Source of the DNA: Macrococcoides canis
GTDB taxonomy: Bacteria > Bacillota > Bacilli > Staphylococcales > Staphylococcaceae
DNA length: 64,000 nucleotides
Direction of reading: 5' to 3'
Assembly (NCBI RefSeq): GCF_002119805.1
Contig: NZ_CP021059.1
Span: 1,302,001-1,366,000, forward strand
Part shown: positions 26,993 through 34,684 of the stretch, piece by piece
How positions within the stretch are numbered: position 1 is the first letter of the stretch
How the letters are laid out: every line of letters begins with the position of its first letter
The notes under the pieces: model-generated
What the model saw: the letters and a program-made list of their open reading frames with translations, nothing else
What the model was told of the DNA's origin: nothing
Database searches by the model: none
Translations under genes and position numbers: made by a program

Positions 26993-27468
26993 TTGAGACT
27001 CTTCTGAAAGCTTTTCGTAGACTTTTTTACACGTTCAACAACCTTAGCTAAGTCATTTACTTCTGCGATAGCATCAACTACATCAAAGAATGTATCCATT
27101 TCTTGAAGTTTCAATTGATCCGGATGAACATCGGATAAAATAGAGATTAGCTCTAATGCACTTTCAGGCGCTACTTCAAGTAATAAACCAATTGATCCAG
27201 CTGAATCTTTAACAAATTGAGCTGACAATGCACTTAATAAATCTTTAGTTTCCATACCTTCTTCAACAGTATCGAATAGACCGACTAATGCACCGTTGAT
27301 GTTTTCATCCGCATTTAGTTCATTGATTAATGTTTTTAATACTTTAGTAATCGCAAAGAATTGATATGGTCGCATCGCTTTGATTACAACTTCTTTTTTA
27401 TTATCATCTTTTAATTTTCCATTTTCATTAACATATTGTGTGATTAATACTTTTACTTCGTTTGTCAT
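26947..27468 (-). CDS. Tail assembly chaperone (G part)
   Basis: 173 aa helical acidic protein (VIKAMRPYQFFAITKVLKTL...) between major tail protein and tape measure, the position of lambda gpG. Near its 3' end the in-frame heptamer A-AAA-AAG lies at codons V-K-K; the -1 frame continues without stop into the downstream ORF. Ribosome site GAGGAA. Confidence 0.86.
   Translation of the reverse strand: MTNEVKVLITQYVNENGKLKDDNKKEVVIKAMRPYQFFAITKVLKTLINELNADENINGALVGLFDTVEEGMETKDLLSALSAQFVKDSAGSIGLLLEVAPESALELISILSDVHPDQLKLQEMDTFFDVVDAIAEVNDLAKVVERVKKSTKSFQKSLKWGEKVTQATLSPVN
27022..27028 (-). promoter_or_regulatory. Programmed -1 ribosomal frameshift site A AAA AAG
   Basis: The minus strand reads GTA AAA AAG in the frame of the upstream chaperone gene, a classical X XXY YYZ slippery heptamer. 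After slippage the -1 frame stays open into the downstream gene (KVYEKLSEESQVGRESY...). Confidence 0.8.
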
Positions 27469-27513
27469 GTTTTATTCCTCTTTTCAATTAATTATTTAAA
27501 CAAATACAAAAAT

Positions 27514-27538
27514 AACCCTACTTGCTTTAAGTAGGGTT
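27514..27538 (-). terminator. Terminator after the major tail protein gene
   Basis: AACCCTACTT/AAGTAGGGTT is a perfect 10-bp stem with a 5-nt loop, followed by ATTTTTGTATT on the minus strand. It would lower expression of downstream tail genes relative to the tail tube protein. Confidence 0.82.
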
Positions 27539-27545
27539 TGTGTTA

Positions 27546-28136
27546 CTAAAGAACTGTTGCATTTGGATCAGTAGGTCCAATATAGAAGAAGTTACCTGGC
27601 TTAGACATATCAAAGTTATCACGAGGATAAACGTTGAATTCTAAATCGAATTTACCTTGTTCGTTTTTGTATGCACGTTCGAATCCTGTTGTAGATGCTG
27701 CTTTATAAATGACGATATCCTTAGATTTATCACTAGGGTCTAAATCACGAGGGTGGATTACCATCTTAATCGCTCTGTCTCTGTTTGATGAACCAAGTGG
27801 GCCATCAGTAATTCCAACAAGCGTTGAACCTTCACTATCTTTAATAGCATGTGCACCAGCCATTGATAATTGAATTAATTCTAATGATTCTTGAGATACT
27901 GTAAGTTTTAATTTAGCTTCCCATCCTGTTACGCGGTCATCTAAAGTTGATTCCCCTGTATCTTCAAATTCAATAGGTTTCATTTTAGGTTCTACAGTAA
28001 ATACCCCACCTTCAGTTTGTAAAAAATCTTTACCATCAGCTGTAGCTTTACCGCGGAAGTACAACTTTTCACCAGACTGCAATTCCATTTCGATATTTGC
28101 CATACCAAACATGATACTTTTATCAAATGCATTCAT
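27546..28136 (-). CDS. Major tail protein
   Basis: 196 aa. Beta-rich sequence (ANIEMELQSGEKLYFRGKATADGKDF, FEDTGESTLDDRVTGWEAKLKLTVSQ, KFDLEFNVYPRDNFDMSKPGNFFYIG) typical of siphovirus tail-tube subunits. It lies before the G/GT chaperones, with a terminator behind it, the usual arrangement for this abundant protein. Ribosome site GGAGG. Confidence 0.88.
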   Translation of the reverse strand: MNAFDKSIMFGMANIEMELQSGEKLYFRGKATADGKDFLQTEGGVFTVEPKMKPIEFEDTGESTLDDRVTGWEAKLKLTVSQESLELIQLSMAGAHAIKDSEGSTLVGITDGPLGSSNRDRAIKMVIHPRDLDPSDKSKDIVIYKAASTTGFERAYKNEQGKFDLEFNVYPRDNFDMSKPGNFFYIGPTDPNATVL

Positions 28137-28199
28137 ATAATTTATTCCTCCTGTTTTTTTGCATAAAAATAGACATCGTTTCAGATGTCTAAATATGCT

Positions 28200-28580
28200 T
28201 TAGTTTTCAATTCTTAAAGTTGTTCTAAAGTTAATGCTGTACTCCATCACATTATCCTCTACACCTATCCTAAGTGGCTCGGACAACGCTTCAATGAAGT
28301 AAACATGTATTACATTGTTTTGCTCGTTAATTAACCAGTCGCTCTTCTTATGGAGCAATGCATAGACTTTAAAAGCTATGTCTTTGCACCTATCAAAATC
28401 ACTTGATCTGATATAGATTTGAAAGTGCGGATATTTCATTTCATCATCATAGATACCAGGCTTTTCTCCACCGTCCGAATATACTGTACCTGTATTGTCG
28501 CCCATCGTACGGTAGTCGACTGACCAAGTAAGCCCAACTATATTTTCTCTTAACAGATTCATGATTGACTCTTGTATCAT
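28200..28580 (-). CDS. Tail terminator / minor capsid-like protein
   Basis: 126 aa. MIQESIMNLLRENI at the start, then YPHFQIYIRSSDFDRCKDIAFKVYALLHKK and VIHVYFIEALSEPLRIGVEDN, the layout of the tail terminator proteins that cap the tail tube before head joining. It lies between the HK97 gp10-like gene and the major tail gene, consistent with that role. Confidence 0.75.
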   Translation of the reverse strand: MIQESIMNLLRENIVGLTWSVDYRTMGDNTGTVYSDGGEKPGIYDDEMKYPHFQIYIRSSDFDRCKDIAFKVYALLHKKSDWLINEQNNVIHVYFIEALSEPLRIGVEDNVMEYSINFRTTLRIEN

Positions 28581-28584
28581 CAGT

Positions 28585-29067
28585 CTAACCCTCCAATACT
28601 CGTGCGAGAATTCTTTCGCACATTATATTCCAGTCGTCTTCAGTAACCTTAACTGAATTCGTTAGGTACTTTCTTCCTGGTTTATATCCATTTACGTTTG
28701 GTTTATTGCGAGTGTTCTCTCCACGTCCATCTTTATAGTATTCAGGGAATTTAACACCCCTTTGATACTTAGACCTAACACCTTTACTTTCAGGTTGCTC
28801 ATGCACTCTTAAAGCATATTTCATGTTAGTTCCTATAGTAATAGAGAATGTTTTACCTTGTACTATCACCTTAGAAGCATTAATAGAGTCTTCTAAGTCT
28901 CCTGAATCACGTGGAGCAAGTGCTTTCGCTACTTCTTCAACTCTTATACCAAACTTACCGAGTTCTTCAATAACGATTTTAGTAAAGCGTTCATCAAACG
29001 TTTTAAAATACTGCTGCAACTGCTTATAATTATCATCGAATTCAAATTTAAAATATTCATCGGCCAT
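28585..29067 (-). CDS. HK97 gp10-like head-tail joining protein
   Basis: 160 aa starting MADEYFKFEFDDNYKQLQQYFKTF at 29067. KALAPRDSGDLEDSINASKV and FSITIGTNMKYALRVHEQ are the gp10/HK97 family motifs. The ORF is open 63 codons further upstream, but that part lies inside the preceding gene. It belongs to the head-tail connector cluster. Confidence 0.85.
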   Translation of the reverse strand: MADEYFKFEFDDNYKQLQQYFKTFDERFTKIVIEELGKFGIRVEEVAKALAPRDSGDLEDSINASKVIVQGKTFSITIGTNMKYALRVHEQPESKGVRSKYQRGVKFPEYYKDGRGENTRNKPNVNGYKPGRKYLTNSVKVTEDDWNIMCERILARVLEG

Positions 29068-29401
29068 CAACAAACACCGTCCTGAATAGTACACGTGAAC
29101 CTGTAACGTTCGTTGCTTCTTCATAAGATACAACTCTACCAGATCCGTCATTACCATCCATATCAATGAAATGTATCTCTTCTCCTTCTTTAACAAGCAT
29201 TTGAGAAGGGACATCAATCTCGATATTGGTATTCGTTTCAGTGCCACTTGCTGCAATAATCAAATTTGACTTGCGTCTGACACGTGCTTTAGATTCTACT
29301 TTTTCTGTTAAAGGTCTCCCGTATTTATCTGTTTTTGGGGTGCCACTCTCATCTATAACAGCTTTATTGACTAGTACTCTTTGATTCATTGGAGGTCTCA
29401 T
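29057..29401 (-). CDS. Head-tail stopper / minor capsid protein
   Basis: 114 aa beta-rich protein (RRKSNLIIAASGTETNTNIEIDVPSQMLVKEGEEIHFIDMDGNDGSGRVVSYEEA), compatible with a head-closure (stopper) protein at this conserved position. It starts at the last base of the preceding gene and overlaps the next start by 11 nt. Confidence 0.72.
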   Translation of the reverse strand: MRPPMNQRVLVNKAVIDESGTPKTDKYGRPLTEKVESKARVRRKSNLIIAASGTETNTNIEIDVPSQMLVKEGEEIHFIDMDGNDGSGRVVSYEEATNVTGSRVLFRTVFVDGR

Positions 29402-29784
29402 TATATCAACCTCGCTGTTCTACCTGTAGATGTTTTTCGTTCCTCAGCAAGTATTCCATCTATAATCGCTAATAATGATGGAGATAACCTTTCATGATTA
29501 AATACGACTTTAACATCTTTGACAGTATAATCTTCAACGTTGTGACGCTTAAGCACTCCAAAGCCTTCTTCTTCTGCTTCTAACTTATAATCAAGTTGCA
29601 GGTATACCATTCTTGGAGTTAACTCGATACCAGGAAAGTAATCCTTAATATCTTGAATAGCCGAAAACAAAAACTTTGGTAAGTCTCCGCTTGGTACTTC
29701 TTTAATATAATCAGGCAATGGCATGATGTTCATGTATGCCATTGTGCCATCGATTAATGATTGATGTTGTTCCAATGTATCCAT
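29401..29784 (-). CDS. Head-tail connector protein
   Basis: 127 aa, mainly helical (LPDYIKEVPSGDLPKFLFSAIQDIKDYFPG...MVYLQLDYKLEAEEEGFG). The position after the capsid gene and before the stopper gene matches the gp6/gp15-type adaptor that docks on the portal. Function is assigned mainly by synteny. Confidence 0.7.
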   Translation of the reverse strand: MDTLEQHQSLIDGTMAYMNIMPLPDYIKEVPSGDLPKFLFSAIQDIKDYFPGIELTPRMVYLQLDYKLEAEEEGFGVLKRHNVEDYTVKDVKVVFNHERLSPSLLAIIDGILAEERKTSTGRTARLI

Positions 29785-29801
29785 AACATCACACCCTTAT
29801 A

Positions 29802-30077
29802 TTATTCTGCTGCTTCTTCCAACGCTTTAACGTAGTCAGATTTAACTGCTCCATTTTTACCAGTAGCAACTACTTCAAGACCTTTTTCTTCAACTAACGC
29901 TTTTAATTCTTCAACATCTAAATCTTTATATGATTTTTCAGTTGTTTCAGTAACATCTTCAATAGTTACTAAGTCTTTCACATTCTCGTACTCTTCTTGA
30001 GTAAGGTCTAAAGACTGTCTGAAATAAGCCTGTCCTTTGTGAATTACAGTACCTTTATCTACATATACTTTTGGCAT
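29802..30077 (-). CDS. Small head protein with HeH/SAP-like C terminus
   Basis: 91 aa. The N-terminal half is beta-like (KVYVDKGTVIHKGQAYFRQS). The C-terminal half KDLDVEELKALVEEKGLEVVATGKNGAVKSDYVKALEEA is a helix-extended-loop-helix (SAP/HeH-like) pattern common in small proteins encoded after the phage capsid gene. AGGAGGG precedes it. Confidence 0.75.
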   Translation of the reverse strand: MPKVYVDKGTVIHKGQAYFRQSLDLTQEEYENVKDLVTIEDVTETTEKSYKDLDVEELKALVEEKGLEVVATGKNGAVKSDYVKALEEAAE

Positions 30078-30118
30078 GTTTAAGCCCTCCTGTTAATTAA
30101 TAAAAGAGACTGTCTAAA

Positions 30119-31123
30119 TTAGACAGTCACAATTACATTTCCGTTAAAGTTTTTAGAAACTGGTAATGTTACTTCCCCAACAATTGTTTTTTCTCCGATT
30201 GGATCTTGAGAAATAACACGGTAAGCAAACTTCCCTTTAGCAAAGTTATTTTCTGCAGCAGGACCACTTAACGTAGCTCCCATAATCGCAGCATGTAAAA
30301 CAAATTTGTTATCTTCTAAGTGTGCAACATCATAAGTAGTACCGTCTGCATTTTCTAAAGTAGTGAAACCTTTTTCAAGCTCTAATGTCGGGTATCCATT
30401 AGATTCGAATAGATCAGCAATCTCACCATCTTTGATGATACGTGGCTGTAAGCCATCTCGGTACAATTCATCTTTAACTTGTTTCGAACGTTTAAATAAA
30501 GCATAAGTTGCTTCAGTCATAACGATGTAATCTGGCTCTTTGTTACCATTAGTCAGTTTGTATTGAGCAATTGCGGCTTCAATATCAGATAACGGAGTTG
30601 AGTTAGCAGTGTCACTCCACTTTGTAGTAGAAGTCATGTCGTTGCCGTCAGGACGTTCTAATTCAAACTGAATCTTAACGTTATCACGTTTATCTTCATA
30701 ATTGAAACGACCACGGTACGTTAATTCTGCACGAATCAACTCTTTAGTATCTTCAATACCTTCAGATAATTCAGCAGTGTTTAGTAACGTACGATCGATA
30801 ATACGTTGACGCTCTTCTTCATTACGTGGATTACGGAACTTAAACATATCCTCTTCATCTAAGTGATATGCGTGAGCGATTTTAGTTAATTTCGCCACTG
30901 CTTGTTTCGCTTCTCCTTTAGTTCTTACAGGAGTACCTGCATTAAATCCAACGATAGAACCTGCAACAATCTTCTGATTTGTCACTAAGTCATATACGCT
31001 TGAAATCTCATCAACTTGCTCAACTGGATAACATTTAGCAAGTCTGTGTTCTTTAGTAATCGGCGCTTCAGCAATAAATGCTTGTAATGCCGGTTGTTCA
31101 AATTCTTTAATCTCTAATACCAT
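30119..31123 (-). CDS. Major capsid protein (lambda gpE family)
   Basis: 334 aa with the gpE-type features: KIVAGSIVGFNAGTPVRTKGEAKQAVAKLTKIAHAYHLDEEDMFKFRNPRNEEERQRIIDRTLLNTAEL near the N terminus, TLSDIEAAI-type helix, and a C-terminal FAYRVISQDPIGEKTIVGEV. It forms the icosahedral head. It follows the decoration and scaffold genes; AGGAGGG precedes the ATG. Confidence 0.92.
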   Translation of the reverse strand: MVLEIKEFEQPALQAFIAEAPITKEHRLAKCYPVEQVDEISSVYDLVTNQKIVAGSIVGFNAGTPVRTKGEAKQAVAKLTKIAHAYHLDEEDMFKFRNPRNEEERQRIIDRTLLNTAELSEGIEDTKELIRAELTYRGRFNYEDKRDNVKIQFELERPDGNDMTSTTKWSDTANSTPLSDIEAAIAQYKLTNGNKEPDYIVMTEATYALFKRSKQVKDELYRDGLQPRIIKDGEIADLFESNGYPTLELEKGFTTLENADGTTYDVAHLEDNKFVLHAAIMGATLSGPAAENNFAKGKFAYRVISQDPIGEKTIVGEVTLPVSKNFNGNVIVTV

Positions 31124-31149
31124 TTAATTCCCTCCTAATTTGTTATTGA

Positions 31150-31524
31150 TTAAACGTCAAACGTTAATCGTCCTTGAGTTGCTGTTTTAAAGTTTGCAGT
31201 TACACCAGTACAACGCTCTTCAATAAGAGATGCTTTACGGATAGCAGATACTAATTCATTTGTAGTAGTATCTTCGATAACTACTTCTTCTGAACCGGTA
31301 ATTAAAGCACTTTTCATTGTTGCTGGTGTATCACTTGCTACTAATTCAAATAAACCTGTTGATTCATTTAAAAAGATAGCAGTGAACGGTTTAATCACTT
31401 GTCCTTTAGTTAATTTAGAAGCATCTAATACTGCGTTACCAACTTTCCATTCTACTGCTTTAAAATCACGGAATGCAGTTGGAACACGATTGTATGATGC
31501 TGTTTGTCTTGGTTTTAAGCTCAT
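31150..31524 (-). CDS. Head decoration-like protein
   Basis: 124 aa beta-rich protein (GQVIKPFTAIFLNESTGLFELVASDTPATMKSALITGSEEVVIEDT) between scaffold and major capsid genes, where lambda gpD-type decoration proteins of gpE phages are encoded. Assignment is from fold-like sequence and synteny. Confidence 0.75.
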   Translation of the reverse strand: MSLKPRQTASYNRVPTAFRDFKAVEWKVGNAVLDASKLTKGQVIKPFTAIFLNESTGLFELVASDTPATMKSALITGSEEVVIEDTTTNELVSAIRKASLIEERCTGVTANFKTATQGRLTFDV

Positions 31525-31536
31525 TTAATTTCCTCC

Positions 31537-32142
31537 TTATTCTTTGTTAAATAATCGTTTTGCATGTGCTTTTCCGACTTCTGATAAGTCGGGGTCTTTA
31601 CCATTGTTTCCTTGTGAGCCACCTGGATTTAAATTGATTGGTGGGTTTTCCGGATTGTTATTAATATCTTTGTTTTCGGGATTGATTGGACCATTAAATA
31701 AATAATCGTCAGTTGATTTAAGATTAGTTAGTTGCTCGTTTAGACCGATTAACTGCCCATCTTCATTAATTTTTACAGTGTCTAAGTCAATTAAAGCTTT
31801 AACTGCTCTTTCATTTTTTGCACCGGCTTCGTTTAATGCTAATTTAATTTCATAATCCAATTTCACTTGATTTACTAAATTTTGATGCGCTTCGTCCTTA
31901 TCCTTATTAGCTTGTTTCAATGAATCAATCGTTGCGTTTAAAGCTTCAGCATCACCAACTTTAGTTTTAATTTCTTCAAGCTGGTTATCACGATCCACTA
32001 CTTGGTCTTTATAAGACTTCACTTCGGCTTTTAATGTTTCATTTTCCTGCTTAATTGGATTAACATCCTTGCCGTACATTTCCATGATTTTATCAACTGC
32101 TTCTGCTTCAATACCTAATTCCGTTAAATCTTTACGTTCCAT
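31537..32142 (-). CDS. Capsid scaffolding protein (GP20 family)
   Basis: 201 aa acidic coiled-coil protein. MERKDLTELGIEAEAVDKIMEMYGKDV is the GP20 N terminus, then NETLKAEVKSYKDQVVDRDNQLEEIK and DEAHQNLVNQVKLDYEIKLALNEAGAKNERAVKALIDLD. The C-terminal tail is Asn/Pro-rich and ends in a basic KAHARLF-like segment that would touch the capsid protein. It guides procapsid assembly. Confidence 0.9.
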   Translation of the reverse strand: MERKDLTELGIEAEAVDKIMEMYGKDVNPIKQENETLKAEVKSYKDQVVDRDNQLEEIKTKVGDAEALNATIDSLKQANKDKDEAHQNLVNQVKLDYEIKLALNEAGAKNERAVKALIDLDTVKINEDGQLIGLNEQLTNLKSTDDYLFNGPINPENKDINNNPENPPINLNPGGSQGNNGKDPDLSEVGKAHAKRLFNKE

Positions 32143-32162
32143 ATCAATTCTCCTCTTTTCGT

Positions 32163-32357
32163 CTACATTTTATTACGCTGTAAAGTCAGCGATTGACTAG
32201 CTTGTTGACGTACAAGCGAACGAAACTTATATTTATAACGTCGATAAGCTGGACGCGTGAGTATGGTGTCACTCACAAGACCTGATGGAATACCACCATC
32301 ATGAGATACTTAAGTGATCACTATTCCTTTCTGGACGTGAGTTTTAAAGCTATCCAT
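32163..32357 (-). pseudogene. Small basic ORF split by an in-frame TAA
   Basis: On the minus strand an ATG at 32357 opens MDSFKTHVQKGIVIT, then TAA, and the same frame continues 48 codons (VSHDGGIPSGLVSDTILTRP...) to TAG at 32163. The second part is basic and Arg/Tyr-rich. AAAAGG lies 10 nt before the ATG. It may be a decayed small gene, a recoded gene, or a downstream GTG-initiated 37-aa protein. It fills the 254-nt gap between the scaffold gene and the next gene. Confidence 0.4.
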
Positions 32358-32396
32358 AATAAAAAGACCTTTTAACGTCATGTCTAGGACGGGTGA

Positions 32397-32588
32397 TTAA
32401 AAACAAATAAAATTGTTGTATTCTGTATTAATTTGAACTTTTCGAATATCGTAATTAATATTATCTTCATTTTCTAATCGTTGCTTTAAATTTTTAGCAT
32501 CTACTTCATTATCATAAATACCCATAATTAAATTCGGCTCATAATCGATTTCCTCTTGAACTACATAAATATGTTTATCTTCATTCAT
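32397..32588 (-). CDS. Small hypothetical phage protein
   Basis: 63 aa (MNEDKHIYVVQEEIDYEPNL...) with an N-terminal beta strand, then ..GIYDNEVDAKNLKQRLENE. This resembles short phage proteins that begin IYVV and report on 'activity by date/ID' style domains of unknown role, but I cannot name a family with certainty. It lies in the head gene cluster. Confidence 0.65.
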   Translation of the reverse strand: MNEDKHIYVVQEEIDYEPNLIMGIYDNEVDAKNLKQRLENEDNINYDIRKVQINTEYNNFICF

Positions 32589-32604
32589 CGCACAGCACCC
32601 CTAT

Positions 32605-32862
32605 CTATTTAACTGGCAATTCAGCGATGTAATTAAATATTTTTCGTTTAAATCTTGTATCAGCTTCACACCATAACCATTCATTAATTTCGCTAGGCAC
32701 ATTTATTGCTCTTGAATCAACTGCACTATGTAAATCATATTGTTTTAATTGGTGTACGTTCTTCGCTTTAGATACTGCTAAATCAAATGCTTCATTCACA
32801 AATTTGGTAATTTCGACATCTACTACAGTTGTTAAATCATAAATTTTATCATGCTGTTCCAT
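32605..32862 (-). CDS. Hypothetical phage protein
   Basis: 85 aa helical protein (MEQHDKIYDLTTVVDVEITKFVNEAFDLAVSKAKNVHQL...WLWCEADTRFKRKIFNYIAELPVK). The start at 32862 avoids a five-codon extension and overlaps the preceding gene by 14 nt. The family is not recognised; it follows the zincin gene. Confidence 0.68.
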   Translation of the reverse strand: MEQHDKIYDLTTVVDVEITKFVNEAFDLAVSKAKNVHQLKQYDLHSAVDSRAINVPSEINEWLWCEADTRFKRKIFNYIAELPVK

Positions 32863-33169
32863 GCCTATCACTCCCATATAGTTTAGTTACTTCTACGATA
32901 TTGTCTTTCAAAAAGCCGTGTAACGTTAGTCCGATTCTATTCACTAAATCTTCCGTATGGATTTCATCATCTTCAAAACCTGACTCACGCATAATTCCGT
33001 GTACTATTTCATGTATCAATGTCTTTTTATATAATTCAACATTGAGATTTTCTTTAATCTTTATCGTCAAATCGTGATAGTTTATTAATCCTAAACAACT
33101 ATCTCCATCATTCTCTATGAATTCCTCTTTGGTAACATGATATTCACTGTGACCTATTCTAAGTTTTAT
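32849..33169 (-). CDS. Phage zincin-like metalloprotease, probable ATA start
   Basis: The frame contains TLIHEIVHGIMRESG, an HExxH zinc motif typical of short ImmA-like phage proteins of about 100 aa. No ATG, GTG or TTG occurs before TTG 33070, which would give only 73 aa. Upstream the frame stays open and reads KLRIGHSEYHVTKEEF, the usual beginning of this family, preceded by ATA at 33169 with AGGGAGG 9 nt before it. I therefore extend it to a 106-aa product starting at ATA. It overlaps the minor head gene by 11 nt. Confidence 0.65.
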   Translation of the reverse strand: MKLRIGHSEYHVTKEEFIENDGDSCLGLINYHDLTIKIKENLNVELYKKTLIHEIVHGIMRESGFEDDEIHTEDLVNRIGLTLHGFLKDNIVEVTKLYGSDRHGTA

Positions 33170-34235
33170 TCTTAGTTGCCTCCCTCATCATCTGTGTTAC
33201 TTCTTTAAACTTCTTCGTATTGTTACGCTTGATATTTCGATATGCACCAATATTCTTTGGCGCTTTATCACCTAATATCGCTTTCATCTTCATGTAGTGC
33301 TTATCTTCTTGTCTTGCGATACGTTTCTTATCCTGGTCTTTCTTGTATGCATCTTTTTGTTTCTGTGCTCTCGGATCAATATCAGGATTAAATGACTTCG
33401 CTTTAACAACAGCTTTATTGATTTCAGACTGACTTTTATATTCAATTACAAATGGTCTGATTCGACACTCACAATTTGGATGTAATGGAAATAGTTCGTA
33501 TACATTGATATGTGGAAATCTTTTATCTTTTCCGTCGATACTGAATACATGATTGCGATACCTGGCACATATACCACAAGTAGGCTCTCTTCCTGTTATC
33601 GTTACAAGATTGACACCCGCTTCTTCATATCTAGTTAGATGACCATGATTCGTTGCTGTCCTCATTTTCGTTCTGACCACTGTACGTGAGTAGAAGTCTA
33701 AAGGTAACTGCTTACCATCTACAGTCTTAAACGAAGTAAATCCGTTTTGCAGGAATGTATCTGATACGCGCTTTATGATTGCTTCACGATTGTTGCCATC
33801 TAGCATTCCTTTGCTTATGTCACTTCTGACTGCTTCTAACGTCTGCATATAAGTACTATTAAAGTTTTCTTTAGCGGTTCTAATTGCTGCTTGCATGTCT
33901 AACATCGTATCAGTAACAATATTGGATAGCGCTTCAACGTTAGCTTGTGTCTTAAATTCCGTTTGTACAACTCCATCGACAATTGCTCGACCATTCAACT
34001 GTATGCCTTGCTCTTGTAAATCTTCTGTAGCTTCATCAATCGCAATAAAATAGGACTTCGCTAATTCAACAGGTAACACCTCTTGAACAGTAAGTCCTAG
34101 TTCATCAAATATTTTATTGATTGTCAGTAATGTCTTTTGTACATCACTATCTTTTAAATGATCAGTATTATGCAGGAGTGATACAATATGCTTTTTCAAT
34201 TCATCAATCAGCAATGTTAATTGTTCTGAGGTCAT
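33159..34235 (-). CDS. Minor head protein (phage minor capsid protein 2 / SPP1 gp7-like)
   Basis: 358 aa. The conserved region is REPTCGICARYRNHVFSID...FPHINVYELFPLHPNCECRIRPF (about residues 213-265), with Cys and His residues typical of Mu F/SPP1 gp7-type minor head proteins. The N terminus is helical and the C terminus lysine-rich. It follows the portal gene and probably enters the procapsid with the portal. Confidence 0.88.
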   Translation of the reverse strand: MTSEQLTLLIDELKKHIVSLLHNTDHLKDSDVQKTLLTINKIFDELGLTVQEVLPVELAKSYFIAIDEATEDLQEQGIQLNGRAIVDGVVQTEFKTQANVEALSNIVTDTMLDMQAAIRTAKENFNSTYMQTLEAVRSDISKGMLDGNNREAIIKRVSDTFLQNGFTSFKTVDGKQLPLDFYSRTVVRTKMRTATNHGHLTRYEEAGVNLVTITGREPTCGICARYRNHVFSIDGKDKRFPHINVYELFPLHPNCECRIRPFVIEYKSQSEINKAVVKAKSFNPDIDPRAQKQKDAYKKDQDKKRIARQEDKHYMKMKAILGDKAPKNIGAYRNIKRNNTKKFKEVTQMMREATKNKT

Positions 34236-34246
34236 GAAATCACTTC

Positions 34247-34684
34247 CTACTCATATTTCTCTTTTAATTCTAAATATCTTTTGTACTCTTGTTCTTTTTC
34301 ATACTTTTCTCTATCGATTTTCTCTTGTTCTCTAATGTAACCAAAATATTCTTCATAAGCTTCTTGGTTAACAATACCTAATTCAATGATTTTGCGAGTA
34401 TCAATTTCTTTATTAATAATCATATACAAAAATTTGTGTACATTGATTTTATTTCTTAAATAATCTCTTCCGTCATCATCGCTATCCCACGTTTCATAAA
34501 CCGACTCGATATACACTGTTTTATCTTCGGTAAGAAAAAGCACAGCAGGTATTCCGTGGATAGATATAATTACGAAATCTCTAATTGTCTTACCTTTTAT
34601 TTCGTTAATACTATCGATATAATTTATATCTTTTGAAAGAATTCTACTTTTTATTTCTTTGAGTTTTTCAGTTGGTGATTTCAT
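34247..34684 (-). CDS. Hypothetical protein between portal and minor head genes
   Basis: 145 aa (MKSPTEKLKEIKSRILSKDINYIDS...). The middle is hydrophobic beta (RDFVIISIHGIPAVLFLTEDKTVYIESVYETWDS); the C terminus is a charged helix (REQEKIDREKYEKEQEYKRYLELKEKYE). It has no recognised family. GGGAGG 8 nt before 34684 decides the start. It interrupts the usually adjacent portal/minor-head pair, so it may be an inserted cargo gene. Confidence 0.7.
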   Translation of the reverse strand: MKSPTEKLKEIKSRILSKDINYIDSINEIKGKTIRDFVIISIHGIPAVLFLTEDKTVYIESVYETWDSDDDGRDYLRNKINVHKFLYMIINKEIDTRKIIELGIVNQEAYEEYFGYIREQEKIDREKYEKEQEYKRYLELKEKYE

